From contig LNEX01000456.1 in assembly GCA_001464165.1 (NCBI GenBank), forward strand, positions 1 through 11,075: DNA of 11,075 bases, read 5' to 3'. Shown piece by piece: positions 1 through 6,184 of the stretch. Within the stretch, counting starts at the first letter, position 1. Each line of letters starts with the position of its first letter. The DNA is from a bacterium Ga0077546 (GTDB taxonomy: Bacteria; Cyanobacteriota; Vampirovibrionia; Obscuribacterales; Obscuribacteraceae). The position numbers and the translations under genes are program-made. The notes below the pieces were generated by a model. It was not told the DNA's origin. It ran no database searches and was given only the letters and a program-made list of their open reading frames with translations.

Positions 1-1
1 C

Positions 2-631
2 GAAATGAGAGCTTACCTGACAGTACGCGCGCCATTTAACGGTACTATCACTGAGCGCAATGTTCACGAAGGCAGCTTGGTAAGCTCATCAGCCAGCAGC
101 ACAGCCCTATTGAAAATACAAGAAACGTCGAAACTACGCCTAATTGTGCCTGTACCAGAAGAGGATATTGCTGGCATCAAGAAAGGCGCAGAAATGAAAT
201 TCACAGTACCAGCATTTCTTGGCAAAACCTTTAATGGATATATTGCCCGCATCAGCCACGGCCTTGATCGCAAGACCAGAACTATGGTGATTGAACTAGA
301 TGTTAACAATCCGAGGCAAGAACTTGAGCCTGGAATGTACGCCGAAGTAGTCTGGGAAATGCGACGCCCTTATCAAACACTTTTTGTACCAGCATCAGCG
401 ATCGTAAGCAAAGAAGACAAAACCTATGTCATTAGGGTGAAAAACTCTACAGCAGAAATGCTACCTGTCAGCCGGGGTCAAGCCATGGGCCAAGAAGTTG
501 AGGTTGTAGGAAATCTGGTGAGCGGGGATGAAGTAGTTCTCGATGCTCGCGACGACATCAAGACAGGGGCAAAAATTAACTGCAAGCTACAAGCAATAAA
601 CGCAAGAAAGCACAGCGAACACGACGAGTGA
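2..631 (+). CDS. HlyD/RND-type efflux periplasmic adaptor subunit, C-terminal part (5' end outside window)
   Basis: The reading frame is open from the first bases, so this is the C-terminal ~209 residues of a longer gene; the ATG at position 5 is probably an internal Met. The first visible residues (VRAPFNGTITERNVHEGSLV) are the second half of a lipoyl/biotinyl-like hairpin domain. A beta-barrel follows (about residues 45-115, ending in LEPGMYAEV), then a membrane-proximal domain (VPASAIV through the GNLVSGDEVVL motif). In this family the adaptor bridges an inner-membrane RND or ABC pump to an outer-membrane channel. Substrate and pump type cannot be read here because the partner genes lie outside. 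The polar, His/Glu-rich tail is normal for the family. Its stop codon is only 11 bp from the stop of the convergent ftsB-like gene, with no room for a separate terminator. Confidence 0.85.
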   Translation, partial: EMRAYLTVRAPFNGTITERNVHEGSLVSSSASSTALLKIQETSKLRLIVPVPEEDIAGIKKGAEMKFTVPAFLGKTFNGYIARISHGLDRKTRTMVIELDVNNPRQELEPGMYAEVVWEMRRPYQTLFVPASAIVSKEDKTYVIRVKNSTAEMLPVSRGQAMGQEVEVVGNLVSGDEVVLDARDDIKTGAKINCKLQAINARKHSEHDE

Positions 632-642
632 AATTCTATTAA

Positions 643-1032
643 TTATTTGCCAATGCGAATTACAATTTCGTCTGGCCCAGCCAAATTTAGGCGCTCACGA
701 GCCAGTCTTTCAATACCGGTCGATGATCGATAGCTCGATAGCCCGTCGCGCAGTTCTTTGTTGATTTCTTCTGCCTGCCTGCGTCCATCTTTTAAGGCAT
801 TAGACTGCTGATGAAGATAAACCTGGCGCTGGCAGCTACCAACTATCGAGCGGCCAGCTTGATAGATTGCTACTGAGGTAATCAACAGAATCACTAGCTG
901 GCGGCCAAGTTGTCCTGAAATCGCAAAGCGCGATAGAAAGCCCGGCTTACCCAGCGGCGTATGCGAAGGCTTGATGGACGACTGGCTAGCAGGCGTAGCA
1001 ACTGCTCTAAGGCTAGGCTTGGTATCGTTCAC
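643..1032 (-). CDS. FtsB/DivIC-like septum formation initiator protein
   Basis: A 129-residue bitopic protein with an unusually long Ser/Pro-rich cytoplasmic N-terminus (about 1-43). One hydrophobic segment follows (about 45-60, LVILLITSVAIYQAG), then a polar stretch of coiled-coil character (about 68-100), and the diagnostic C-terminal motif IERLARERLNLAGPDEIVI. In known members the coiled coil binds FtsL and FtsQ-type partners at the division septum, outside the membrane. The start is GTG at 1032, preceded by GGCGGAAG about 12 nt upstream. It lies 3 bp after the stop of the phosphohexomutase gene, so the two are surely co-transcribed and perhaps translationally coupled. FtsB and DivIC cannot be told apart from sequence alone. 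The N-terminal extension is longer than in E. coli FtsB, which begins almost directly with the membrane helix. Confidence 0.8.
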   Translation of the reverse strand: MNDTKPSLRAVATPASQSSIKPSHTPLGKPGFLSRFAISGQLGRQLVILLITSVAIYQAGRSIVGSCQRQVYLHQQSNALKDGRRQAEEINKELRDGLSSYRSSTGIERLARERLNLAGPDEIVIRIGK

Positions 1033-1035
1033 GTT

Positions 1036-2526
1036 CTAGATTACTTCCGCCGTAGTTTGTTTCTGTTTTGACGTTGGCAAGGCGTCAACTTTGAACCCCT
1101 TTAAAATTTCGTCGATTTGGCTCTTGAAGTCAACCATTAATGAATCAATTAATTGTTCAGATCTACCCTCACCAGATACACGAATGACTGGCTCAGTTCC
1201 ACTGGGGCGAATCAAAAGCCAATTATCTGGGTCGTGATAAAGCTTCAAACCATCCGCCCTGTCGACTTTATACAATCGTTCACCCACTAAAGTCGCAATC
1301 GGATGCTCGGCCAAATAAGCCAGCAATTGTTGCTGTGTCTGCTTAGTTAAATGCAGATCACCACGGCGCTGGAAAAACTTGACGCCAATCTCGTTTTCTA
1401 AATCTTGCCAAATTTGCGCCAAGGGCTTCTTCTCATAGGCTAGCATTTCAATCACCAGCAAATTAGCAAGAATGCCGTCTTTCTCCGGTATGTGCCCCTT
1501 AATCGAGACCCCACCAGATTCTTCGCCACCAATCAAAACATCTTCGGTGCGCATCTTCTCGCCAATATATTTGAAGCCCACTGGCGTTTCAATCAAAGAC
1601 AACTTATAGTGAGCTGCCACATGATTAAGCATATGACTGGTGGCAACTGTGCGCACAATGGCACCACTCATACCATGATTTTTCACAAGGTGTCTGGTCA
1701 GTAAACAAAGCAATTGATTTGGCGAAAAGAAAGTGCCCTGTCCATCAATGATGGCAAAGCGATCAGCGTCACCATCGGTGGCTATACCGATATCAAAGTT
1801 ACCGGCTTTAATTTTGGCTACAAGTTCAGTTAAATAAGGTGGAGTAGGTTCTGGCATCCCACCGCCGAACAGTGGGTCACGGAAATCGTGTAGCGCCTCG
1901 AGTTCGATGCCCGCTTCGAGCAAAATTTTGTCAATATAGCCGCGACTCGTGCTATAAAGCGCATCAAAAGCTACTCTTAGACCAGAAGCCGAAATCATCT
2001 TAAGATCTACAAGCTTCTTCACCGCCTCCATATATGGTGCACTAGCATCAAACAATTGCAGACTATCGCTTGAGCGAGCTATATGCGCAGGGCAGTGCTT
2101 GAGGTTGTCTACAATTTTGGCAGTGATGTCGTTGGTAGCCGGGCCAGCATAAGGCGGAATGTACTTAACACCGCAATATTCAGGAGGATTATGACTAGCT
2201 GTAAACTGCAGGGCACCACAGGTGGATTCAGCTTGAGTAGCCCAGGCAATACAAGGGGTGGGAATATCGCGACTGGCAACTTTGACATTAAGACCCATGG
2301 CCATTAATACTCTGGCCGCACGCTCGGCAAATTGATCAGCCATAAAACGAGTATCAAAGCCAATTAAGACAGGAGTATCCTTATTGGCAGTGCCATCAAT
2401 ATAAGTCTCAGTAAGATAATGGCCAATGGCGTAGCTAACTTTTTCGACATTGGCGAAAGTGAACTTGTCTGCAATTATTGCCCGCCAACCATCGGTGCCA
2501 AATTTTATATCGCTGGTTGCCGTCAT
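1036..2526 (-). CDS. Phosphoglucomutase/phosphomannomutase family protein (alpha-D-phosphohexomutase)
   Basis: A full-length 496-residue alpha-D-phosphohexomutase, a cytoplasmic enzyme that interconverts hexose 1- and 6-phosphates through a phosphoserine. All four signature sites are present: the active-site loop TASHNPP (residues 109-115, catalytic Ser111), the Mg-binding loop DGDADR (251-256), the sugar-specificity loop GGEESGG (333-339) and the phosphate-binding loop RPSGTEP (440-446). The N-terminus (FGTDGWRAIIADKFTF) resembles the cyanobacterial phosphoglucomutase/phosphomannomutase group rather than GlmM, which is about 445 residues. Whether glucose, mannose or glucosamine phosphate is preferred cannot be read reliably. 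ATG at 2526 follows TTGAGGA, a good ribosome site. It sits 38 bp after the YD-like gene and 3 bp before the ftsB-like gene, which suggests one transcript. The ~15-residue Lys/Gln/Thr-rich tail is probably disordered. Confidence 0.93.
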   Translation of the reverse strand: MTATSDIKFGTDGWRAIIADKFTFANVEKVSYAIGHYLTETYIDGTANKDTPVLIGFDTRFMADQFAERAARVLMAMGLNVKVASRDIPTPCIAWATQAESTCGALQFTASHNPPEYCGVKYIPPYAGPATNDITAKIVDNLKHCPAHIARSSDSLQLFDASAPYMEAVKKLVDLKMISASGLRVAFDALYSTSRGYIDKILLEAGIELEALHDFRDPLFGGGMPEPTPPYLTELVAKIKAGNFDIGIATDGDADRFAIIDGQGTFFSPNQLLCLLTRHLVKNHGMSGAIVRTVATSHMLNHVAAHYKLSLIETPVGFKYIGEKMRTEDVLIGGEESGGVSIKGHIPEKDGILANLLVIEMLAYEKKPLAQIWQDLENEIGVKFFQRRGDLHLTKQTQQQLLAYLAEHPIATLVGERLYKVDRADGLKLYHDPDNWLLIRPSGTEPVIRVSGEGRSEQLIDSLMVDFKSQIDEILKGFKVDALPTSKQKQTTAEVI

Positions 2527-2564
2527 TGTTTCCTCAAGTCACTAAATATAAAAAATGTCGCCCG

Positions 2565-3929
2565 TTAAATAGCAGCAAGATAATTGAAAACATACTCACG
2601 TAAAGCTTCCCAAGCTGTTCCGGCCTGCCTTTTACCACGATGAGCGGCGGGCACCGGCTTGCTACCAGGAGGCAGAACATTTTTAGGCTTGAGCTGTTCT
2701 AGCTCACTATCAGAACTAAAATCAATGATTGAGCCATCTCTGCCATAAAAGCGGTAGGTGCCTGAGTCTTCGGCTCGACTGAAGTCAGATTCGACGAAGT
2801 TGCTGGCCTCGGCAGTGGCAGCCGACGTTGCTGCAGAACTTGCATAGGTATCTCTACCTTGGCGTGATCCACCGCCATGATTTAGAGCCTCTGATTCTAG
2901 GCCTTGAACCTTGCGAAACCGTGTGGTCATGCGAAATCCGTCGGAGCAAAAGAGAGCAGTCATTGCAATCCAATCACCATTGGCGTCGGGCAAGAGTCTG
3001 CGTTCCGTGTGCACAGAACGAATCAAATCGATGCTCCAGAACTGTCCATCTTCGCGAGCAATACTGACACAACCGCGTGCATCTACCTGCATTGACTCGC
3101 CTTGGGCTTTTACCCGACCGCGACCATCGCGCACTAGCACACCCGGACCATCGACCTCACCCTGCGAATGCACTACACCACTGGCGTCGTGACGAACAAA
3201 AGAACAGAGATGGCCCTTAGCGTCGTAGCCAAGTACGACGCAGACACCCCGGTCAGAGACTATTTCTTGCACACGACCAATGTCGTCTTTAACAACTTTG
3301 GCACCACTAGGAAAAGTTTCAACGCTGCCGCGACCACTACCATTATCTTTGATTTCAACCCGCGGCCGCATTTTAATAGCAGCCGTAATAGCAGATGAAT
3401 CACTACTATTCTTTAGCGAGCGACTATTGCGAATACCACGTAAAAATGCACCGGGTCCGCCAGCACCGTGCTGGCCAGCCAGGTCTCGGCGCCCCCGCTC
3501 AAAGTGAAGACTATCATCGTCAGCTTCAAAGTCTGTCTTCGGCCAATAACCCTCTAGAGCAGTTTCTTCTAGGCCATCGATATCTTCTTGGTCTGAAAAT
3601 TTTCCTGAATTGAGCCAAGCCTCAAGCATTTGGGCGCCTGTAGAACTAGAGCCAACCGCTGCTAGCGAAGAATGATCAAGTAACTGCCTTTCACCCTGCG
3701 AAGCATTCTTGGACAAATAATTCAAAAGCCGGCCATATTTTTGATTTTCGCCGGCAAAAAGATCTTTATTTGCGCCGCTGCCCTGTCGCTCTATGGGCCG
3801 ATAGAACATTGTGCCGCCATCTACAGGCGAAGCAAAGCGCGCTTTACCTTGTGCTCTAACTGTATGGCGGGGGTGATTGTTCTCTAGCATGGTCGTTAGC
3901 ACGCATTTAAATGGGCATGAAACAGGCAT
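2565..3929 (-). CDS. Uncharacterised protein with YD/RHS-like repeat segment
   Basis: I do not recognise a named family for this 454-residue protein. About residues 200-305 hold roughly six short beta-type units, each with a turn of the form D-x-x-G-(R/H/V/C): KDDIGRV, GYDAKGHL, RHDASGVV, RDGRGRV, VDARGCV and AREDGQF. GYDAKGHL closely resembles a YD (RHS) repeat; a late unit, YGRDGSI, appears near 395. The N-terminal 180 residues are polar and Gly/Ser-rich, an Ala/Ser linker lies near 362-376, and the C-terminus is basic. No signal peptide or membrane helix is seen, so it is probably cytoplasmic unless exported by another route. The start is uncertain: ATG at 3929 (used here) and ATG at 3890 (13 residues shorter) both lack a clear ribosome site. 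It heads a probable operon with the phosphohexomutase (38 bp apart) and the ftsB-like gene. Large RHS toxins differ in size and carry a core cage and toxin tip, absent here. Confidence 0.6.
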   Translation of the reverse strand: MPVSCPFKCVLTTMLENNHPRHTVRAQGKARFASPVDGGTMFYRPIERQGSGANKDLFAGENQKYGRLLNYLSKNASQGERQLLDHSSLAAVGSSSTGAQMLEAWLNSGKFSDQEDIDGLEETALEGYWPKTDFEADDDSLHFERGRRDLAGQHGAGGPGAFLRGIRNSRSLKNSSDSSAITAAIKMRPRVEIKDNGSGRGSVETFPSGAKVVKDDIGRVQEIVSDRGVCVVLGYDAKGHLCSFVRHDASGVVHSQGEVDGPGVLVRDGRGRVKAQGESMQVDARGCVSIAREDGQFWSIDLIRSVHTERRLLPDANGDWIAMTALFCSDGFRMTTRFRKVQGLESEALNHGGGSRQGRDTYASSAATSAATAEASNFVESDFSRAEDSGTYRFYGRDGSIIDFSSDSELEQLKPKNVLPPGSKPVPAAHRGKRQAGTAWEALREYVFNYLAAI

Positions 3930-3970
3930 GAATCAGGCGTAAAAATCTGGCCAGCCCTCAAGCGCCTGCA

Positions 3971-3979
3971 ATTGTAGCA
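3971..3979 (-). promoter_or_regulatory. Candidate extended -10 promoter for the YD-like/phosphohexomutase/ftsB unit
   Basis: On the minus strand the sequence reads TGCTACAAT: TACAAT at 3976-3971 with the TGn extension at 3979-3977. The -35 position is poor, as is usual for extended -10 promoters. The expected start of transcription near 3965 would give a leader of about 36 nt to the ATG at 3929, or about 75 nt to the alternative ATG at 3890. The 144-bp gap to the next upstream gene shows no other better candidate. Confidence 0.4.
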
Positions 3980-4073
3980 TTTTCGGCACAAATCAAGGGG
4001 TAAAATACGCAAGCTGCAAAGATGTTACAAACACTAGGCAAAGCTGAAGTCACCAAGCCAGACCCAAGCAAAA

Positions 4074-4880
4074 CTACTTATCGTAACGCGGCACCTGGGT
4101 ATCTAACCAACCCCGCACCTGCAAAGACTCAGCCATGCGGATCCCCGACATGCGTTCGTCGTACATGGCCACACAGAACTGACCAATGTCGATTTTTCCT
4201 TGACTGAGCAGAAATTCAGCAAGGTGCAACGACTTCATTTCATTTTCATTGACGTAACCCGCACTGAGAACCAAGTCAGACACTGGCACTTCAGGGAAGC
4301 TTCGCATTTGATTAGTCAAGGCCTGAACTTCAGCAGAGCCAATTATTTGAGCAGCCTTAAGCAGTTCAATTAACATCGGCAATGGCTGTTGCACGATCGG
4401 TTGAGTGGTCACCATCATTGGCTGCGGTGGACGCTCTTCAGTCAGCTCCATGAGCTCAAACGTGCCATCATCTGGGATGTGCTTCTTATCAACTAGCTGG
4501 GCGCGACCAACGATCAAATCATGGCTCAAGCGCAAACGCGGCTTACGCAGAATAAAACCAGCATCAAGAATACGGTAGTACTCAAGCCTTTGCTCTTTCG
4601 GGGCGCACTCACGCAAGAACTTTTTGGCCACCCTAAAGTAAGCCGCCACAACCACGGAAGGAGTAACGTCGCGGTCGATGCCGAGCAAAGTGTATAAATC
4701 TCGCGGCAGCTCAGTCTGATTAGGCCTTAAGTCAGGCACCAAATCAGGGAAAAGTTGATAAAGCTCGCTACAAGACTTAACTTGTCCCTTGAAATCGTTT
4801 TCCGCCCAACTCGTACGCAAGGCTGAGCAGAGAATCTGGCTCTCTAACTCAATACGATTGGCGCCGCCTGCATCAGCCAT
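4074..4880 (-). CDS. Degenerate J-domain-like protein with C-terminal GspE-N-like helical repeats
   Basis: A 268-residue soluble protein without signal peptide or membrane helix. Residues about 60-124 look like a DnaJ-type J domain: DLYTLLGIDRDVTPSVVVAAYFRVAKKFL matches helices I-II, and YYRILDAGFILRKPRLRLSHDLI matches helix III and the end. The HPD tripeptide that stimulates DnaK is missing (FLRECAPKEQ lies in its place), so Hsp70 activation is unlikely. After a Pro/Gln-rich linker (about 148-167) come two helical units of about 45 residues, near 169-216 and 217-260. Each has the form L-x2-A/S-x-x-I ... L-x-x-G-x-(V/L), like the N-terminal domain of type II secretion/type IV pilus ATPases (GspE/PilB). 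The ATG at 4880 has AGGG 6 nt upstream. The gene begins 21 bp after the FHA gene and is very likely co-transcribed with it. The domain calls are by eye; a scaffold role is inference. Confidence 0.6.
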   Translation of the reverse strand: MADAGGANRIELESQILCSALRTSWAENDFKGQVKSCSELYQLFPDLVPDLRPNQTELPRDLYTLLGIDRDVTPSVVVAAYFRVAKKFLRECAPKEQRLEYYRILDAGFILRKPRLRLSHDLIVGRAQLVDKKHIPDDGTFELMELTEERPPQPMMVTTQPIVQQPLPMLIELLKAAQIIGSAEVQALTNQMRSFPEVPVSDLVLSAGYVNENEMKSLHLAEFLLSQGKIDIGQFCVAMYDERMSGIRMAESLQVRGWLDTQVPRYDK

Positions 4881-4901
4881 CCTAAGCCCTAACCTTTAGT
4901 T

Positions 4902-5354
4902 TCAGTTCTTCTCAACTTCGAAAGTAAGTTCTGTATGACCGACTCTAACTTTATCGCCGGCAGAAAGTACTTGTCTTTTGACTACAGGATGTCCATTGAG
5001 CAAAGTACCATTGGTAGAACCAAGATCTTCAATCCAGAAATCGCTCTCTTCAAAAGTTATCCAGGCATGATGCCTAGATGTAAATGTGTCATCAGGAATG
5101 ACTACCTGATTAGAAGGATCACGGCCAATCTTCACCTTGGCAGTACGCAAGGTGTATTTTTGGCCAGTCTTAACGACAACGATCACAACAGATTGGCCCA
5201 TTGGCTCTTCAGGAGGCTTGGCATCACTCTGCTTGAGATAATCTAGCTGCAAACTCTTCAAGTCAAGGTCTGTGACCGTGGCGCAATAGACGCAGCGAGT
5301 CCCCACTGGCGTAGGACGCCCGCAGCTGGGACATGGCTCTGTATTATCTGGCAT
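4902..5354 (-). CDS. Zinc-ribbon plus FHA domain protein
   Basis: A 150-residue cytoplasmic protein with two modules. The N-terminus carries a four-cysteine zinc ribbon (Cys8, Cys11, Cys21, Cys24; CPSC ... CVYC). A short charged linker leads to an FHA domain (about 54-147) with the expected phosphothreonine-binding residues: GRD at 77-79, SRHH at 93-96 and STNG at 113-116, with the typical DLGSTNGTLLNG run. FHA domains bind phosphothreonine peptides, usually on Ser/Thr-kinase substrates; no kinase gene is visible here. The ATG at 5354 is preceded by TTAGGAG at good spacing. The gene is followed after 21 bp by the J-like gene and preceded by a perfect TATAAT, so these two probably form a small operon. 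The zinc ribbon at the N-terminus is common in FHA proteins of Cyanobacteria-related and other phyla. The partner is unknown. Confidence 0.88.
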   Translation of the reverse strand: MPDNTEPCPSCGRPTPVGTRCVYCATVTDLDLKSLQLDYLKQSDAKPPEEPMGQSVVIVVVKTGQKYTLRTAKVKIGRDPSNQVVIPDDTFTSRHHAWITFEESDFWIEDLGSTNGTLLNGHPVVKRQVLSAGDKVRVGHTELTFEVEKN

Positions 5355-5422
5355 GCGGCTCCTAATTTCGCTCTGAAAGCGCTTGGCTACTCAATCAAAA
5401 TCGCTTTCACTAACACTCGATT

Positions 5423-5428
5423 ATTATA
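5423..5428 (-). promoter_or_regulatory. Candidate -10 element (TATAAT) for the FHA/J-like operon
   Basis: The minus strand reads GCGTATAATAATCG, a perfect TATAAT at 5428-5423. The best-spaced -35 (TGTTCT at 5451-5446, 17-nt spacer) is weak. A start near 5416 would give a leader of about 60 nt before the FHA ATG at 5354. The region has no other gene in this orientation that it could serve. Confidence 0.45.
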
Positions 5429-5544
5429 CGCACCCACTTTCACATAGAACATATGGATTCATGGAAGCTTTGAATCAGGGTTTACTTGACTTGCCCAGCT
5501 TACTCAAGCAAATAACAAGGCAACTTTCTAAAAGGCTGCAACCA

Positions 5545-5560
5545 TGGGCAATTATGCCCA
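5545..5560. other. Perfect hairpin downstream of the zinc-ribbon gene
   Basis: TGGGCA-ATTA-TGCCCA is a perfect 6-bp stem with a 4-nt loop, about 73 nt beyond the stop of the double zinc-ribbon gene on the minus strand. No T-run follows directly (the first, TTTT, comes about 11 nt later on that strand), so it is at best a weak terminator or an RNA 3' stabiliser. The whole gap 5355-5632 (278 bp) otherwise holds only the FHA promoter candidate; I see no RNA gene in it. Confidence 0.3.
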
Positions 5561-5632
5561 ATCAAGTCGACACAGGGCTAAAACTCTTTACAGCATCGAA
5601 ACAAAAAATCAATTTAAAATTCTATCGGAATG

Positions 5633-5968
5633 CTAAGCGCTAGCAGCCTGGGCAACATCGGTATCGTCTTTTTGACCATCCTCAACATCAGCCTTGCGGG
5701 TGCGGAAGCAATAGGTGCAATAGACAGGCTTGTAGCCTTTGGGCTGGAAAGGTACGCGAGTGGGTGAGCCACATTCGGCACAAGCGACTTCGGCCGTGCG
5801 ACCAGGGTCATCGCCATTGCGCTGAACGCGCATCAAGATTCGACAGTTAGGACATCGCTTCGGTTCATTAACCAAACCCTTAGCGCTGAAGAACTCTTGT
5901 TCTCCAGCAGAGAAAACAAAAGCCTTGTTGCAGTCCCGACAATTAATGTCCTTGTCTTGGAAAACCAT
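5633..5968 (-). CDS. Double zinc-ribbon protein (CxxC-x17-CxxC)
   Basis: A 111-residue protein made of two four-cysteine metal sites. The first is CRDC (Cys10, Cys13) with CPNC (Cys39, Cys42), enclosing the conserved FVFSAGEQEFFSAKGL segment and followed by R at 43; this is the 'probable zinc-ribbon' family seen in many uncultured-lineage and cyanobacterium-related genomes. The second is CAEC (63, 66) and CTYC (84, 87) with exactly 17 residues between, the CxxC-x17-CxxC module with the usual VPF and KPVYC residues. The tail is acidic and Ala-rich. The start at 5968 is chosen because the family begins MVFQDKxIxC and AGGTGG lies 6 nt upstream. An in-frame start at 6037 would add 23 residues not typical of the family. 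Function is unknown; RNA or nucleic-acid binding, or a ribosome-associated role, are guesses. It stands alone between tsaD and the FHA unit, with ~216 bp upstream and 278 bp downstream. Confidence 0.82.
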   Translation of the reverse strand: MVFQDKDINCRDCNKAFVFSAGEQEFFSAKGLVNEPKRCPNCRILMRVQRNGDDPGRTAEVACAECGSPTRVPFQPKGYKPVYCTYCFRTRKADVEDGQKDDTDVAQAASA

Positions 5969-5979
5969 AGCGTGCCACC

Positions 5980-6096
5980 TGTGATATAGGGGTTTCCTTA
6001 GCAGAGCCTCAAACGACGCACTGGATATCCAGCGCACGACCCGAAAGGGGTCAATATAGCCATGCTATCACGACTAACCAAACAAGGGATATCACA
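5980..6096. repeat. Inverted TGTGATAT pair around a 12-bp palindrome upstream of the zinc-ribbon gene
   Basis: TGTGATAT occurs at 5980-5987 on the plus strand and as its inverse (ATATCACA) at 6089-6096. Between them at 6021-6032 lies the perfect palindrome CTGGATATCCAG. The group lies directly upstream of the zinc-ribbon start, so an operator is possible. Such short repeats can also arise by chance in 120 bp. A small GACCC-GAAAG-GGGTC stem at 6038-6052 sits beside the palindrome. Confidence 0.3.
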
Positions 6097-6110
6097 ATAG
6101 CCCAATCTGT

Positions 6111-6138
6111 GGGAATCACCATAGAAATATGGCAATCC
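6111..6138. other. Imperfect hairpin downstream of tsaD
   Basis: CCATA-GAAA-TATGG (6119-6132) is a perfect 5-bp stem with a 4-nt loop, extended outward by GGGA/TCCC pairs across small internal loops. It lies about 47 nt past the tsaD stop in the minus-strand transcript. No T-tract follows, so it is not a convincing intrinsic terminator; it may be an RNA 3' structure. I see nothing else in the 216-bp gap apart from the inverted repeats described separately. Confidence 0.25.
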
Positions 6139-6184
6139 CCCTTAGTTACCAAATTGAATAAAAACAAGACAAGAAGCCGCAAAG

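Noticed and set aside
2828..3613. Several overlapping plus-strand frames opposite the YD-like gene
   Set aside because: They are antisense shadows of a GC-richer coding strand, Ser/Arg/Pro-rich, and none has a family match.
4022..4207. Plus-strand 61-codon frame over the end of the J-like gene
   Set aside because: It overlaps a better supported gene on the opposite strand and has no domain or ribosome site.
5383..5643. Plus-strand 86-codon frame between the FHA and zinc-ribbon genes
   Set aside because: It starts with TTG without a ribosome site, lies across the FHA promoter candidate, overlaps the end of the zinc-ribbon gene on the other strand, and its product has no recognisable domain.
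5983..6012. Possible promoter TTGAGG-N18-TATATC for the zinc-ribbon gene (minus strand)
   Set aside because: The implied transcription start falls at or inside the ribosome site AGGTGG, leaving almost no leader, and the -10 matches only four of six bases.
5969..6037. 23-residue N-terminal extension of the zinc-ribbon protein
   Set aside because: The start at 5968 matches the family N-terminus and has AGGTGG at the right distance; the extension also covers the palindromic regulatory-looking DNA.
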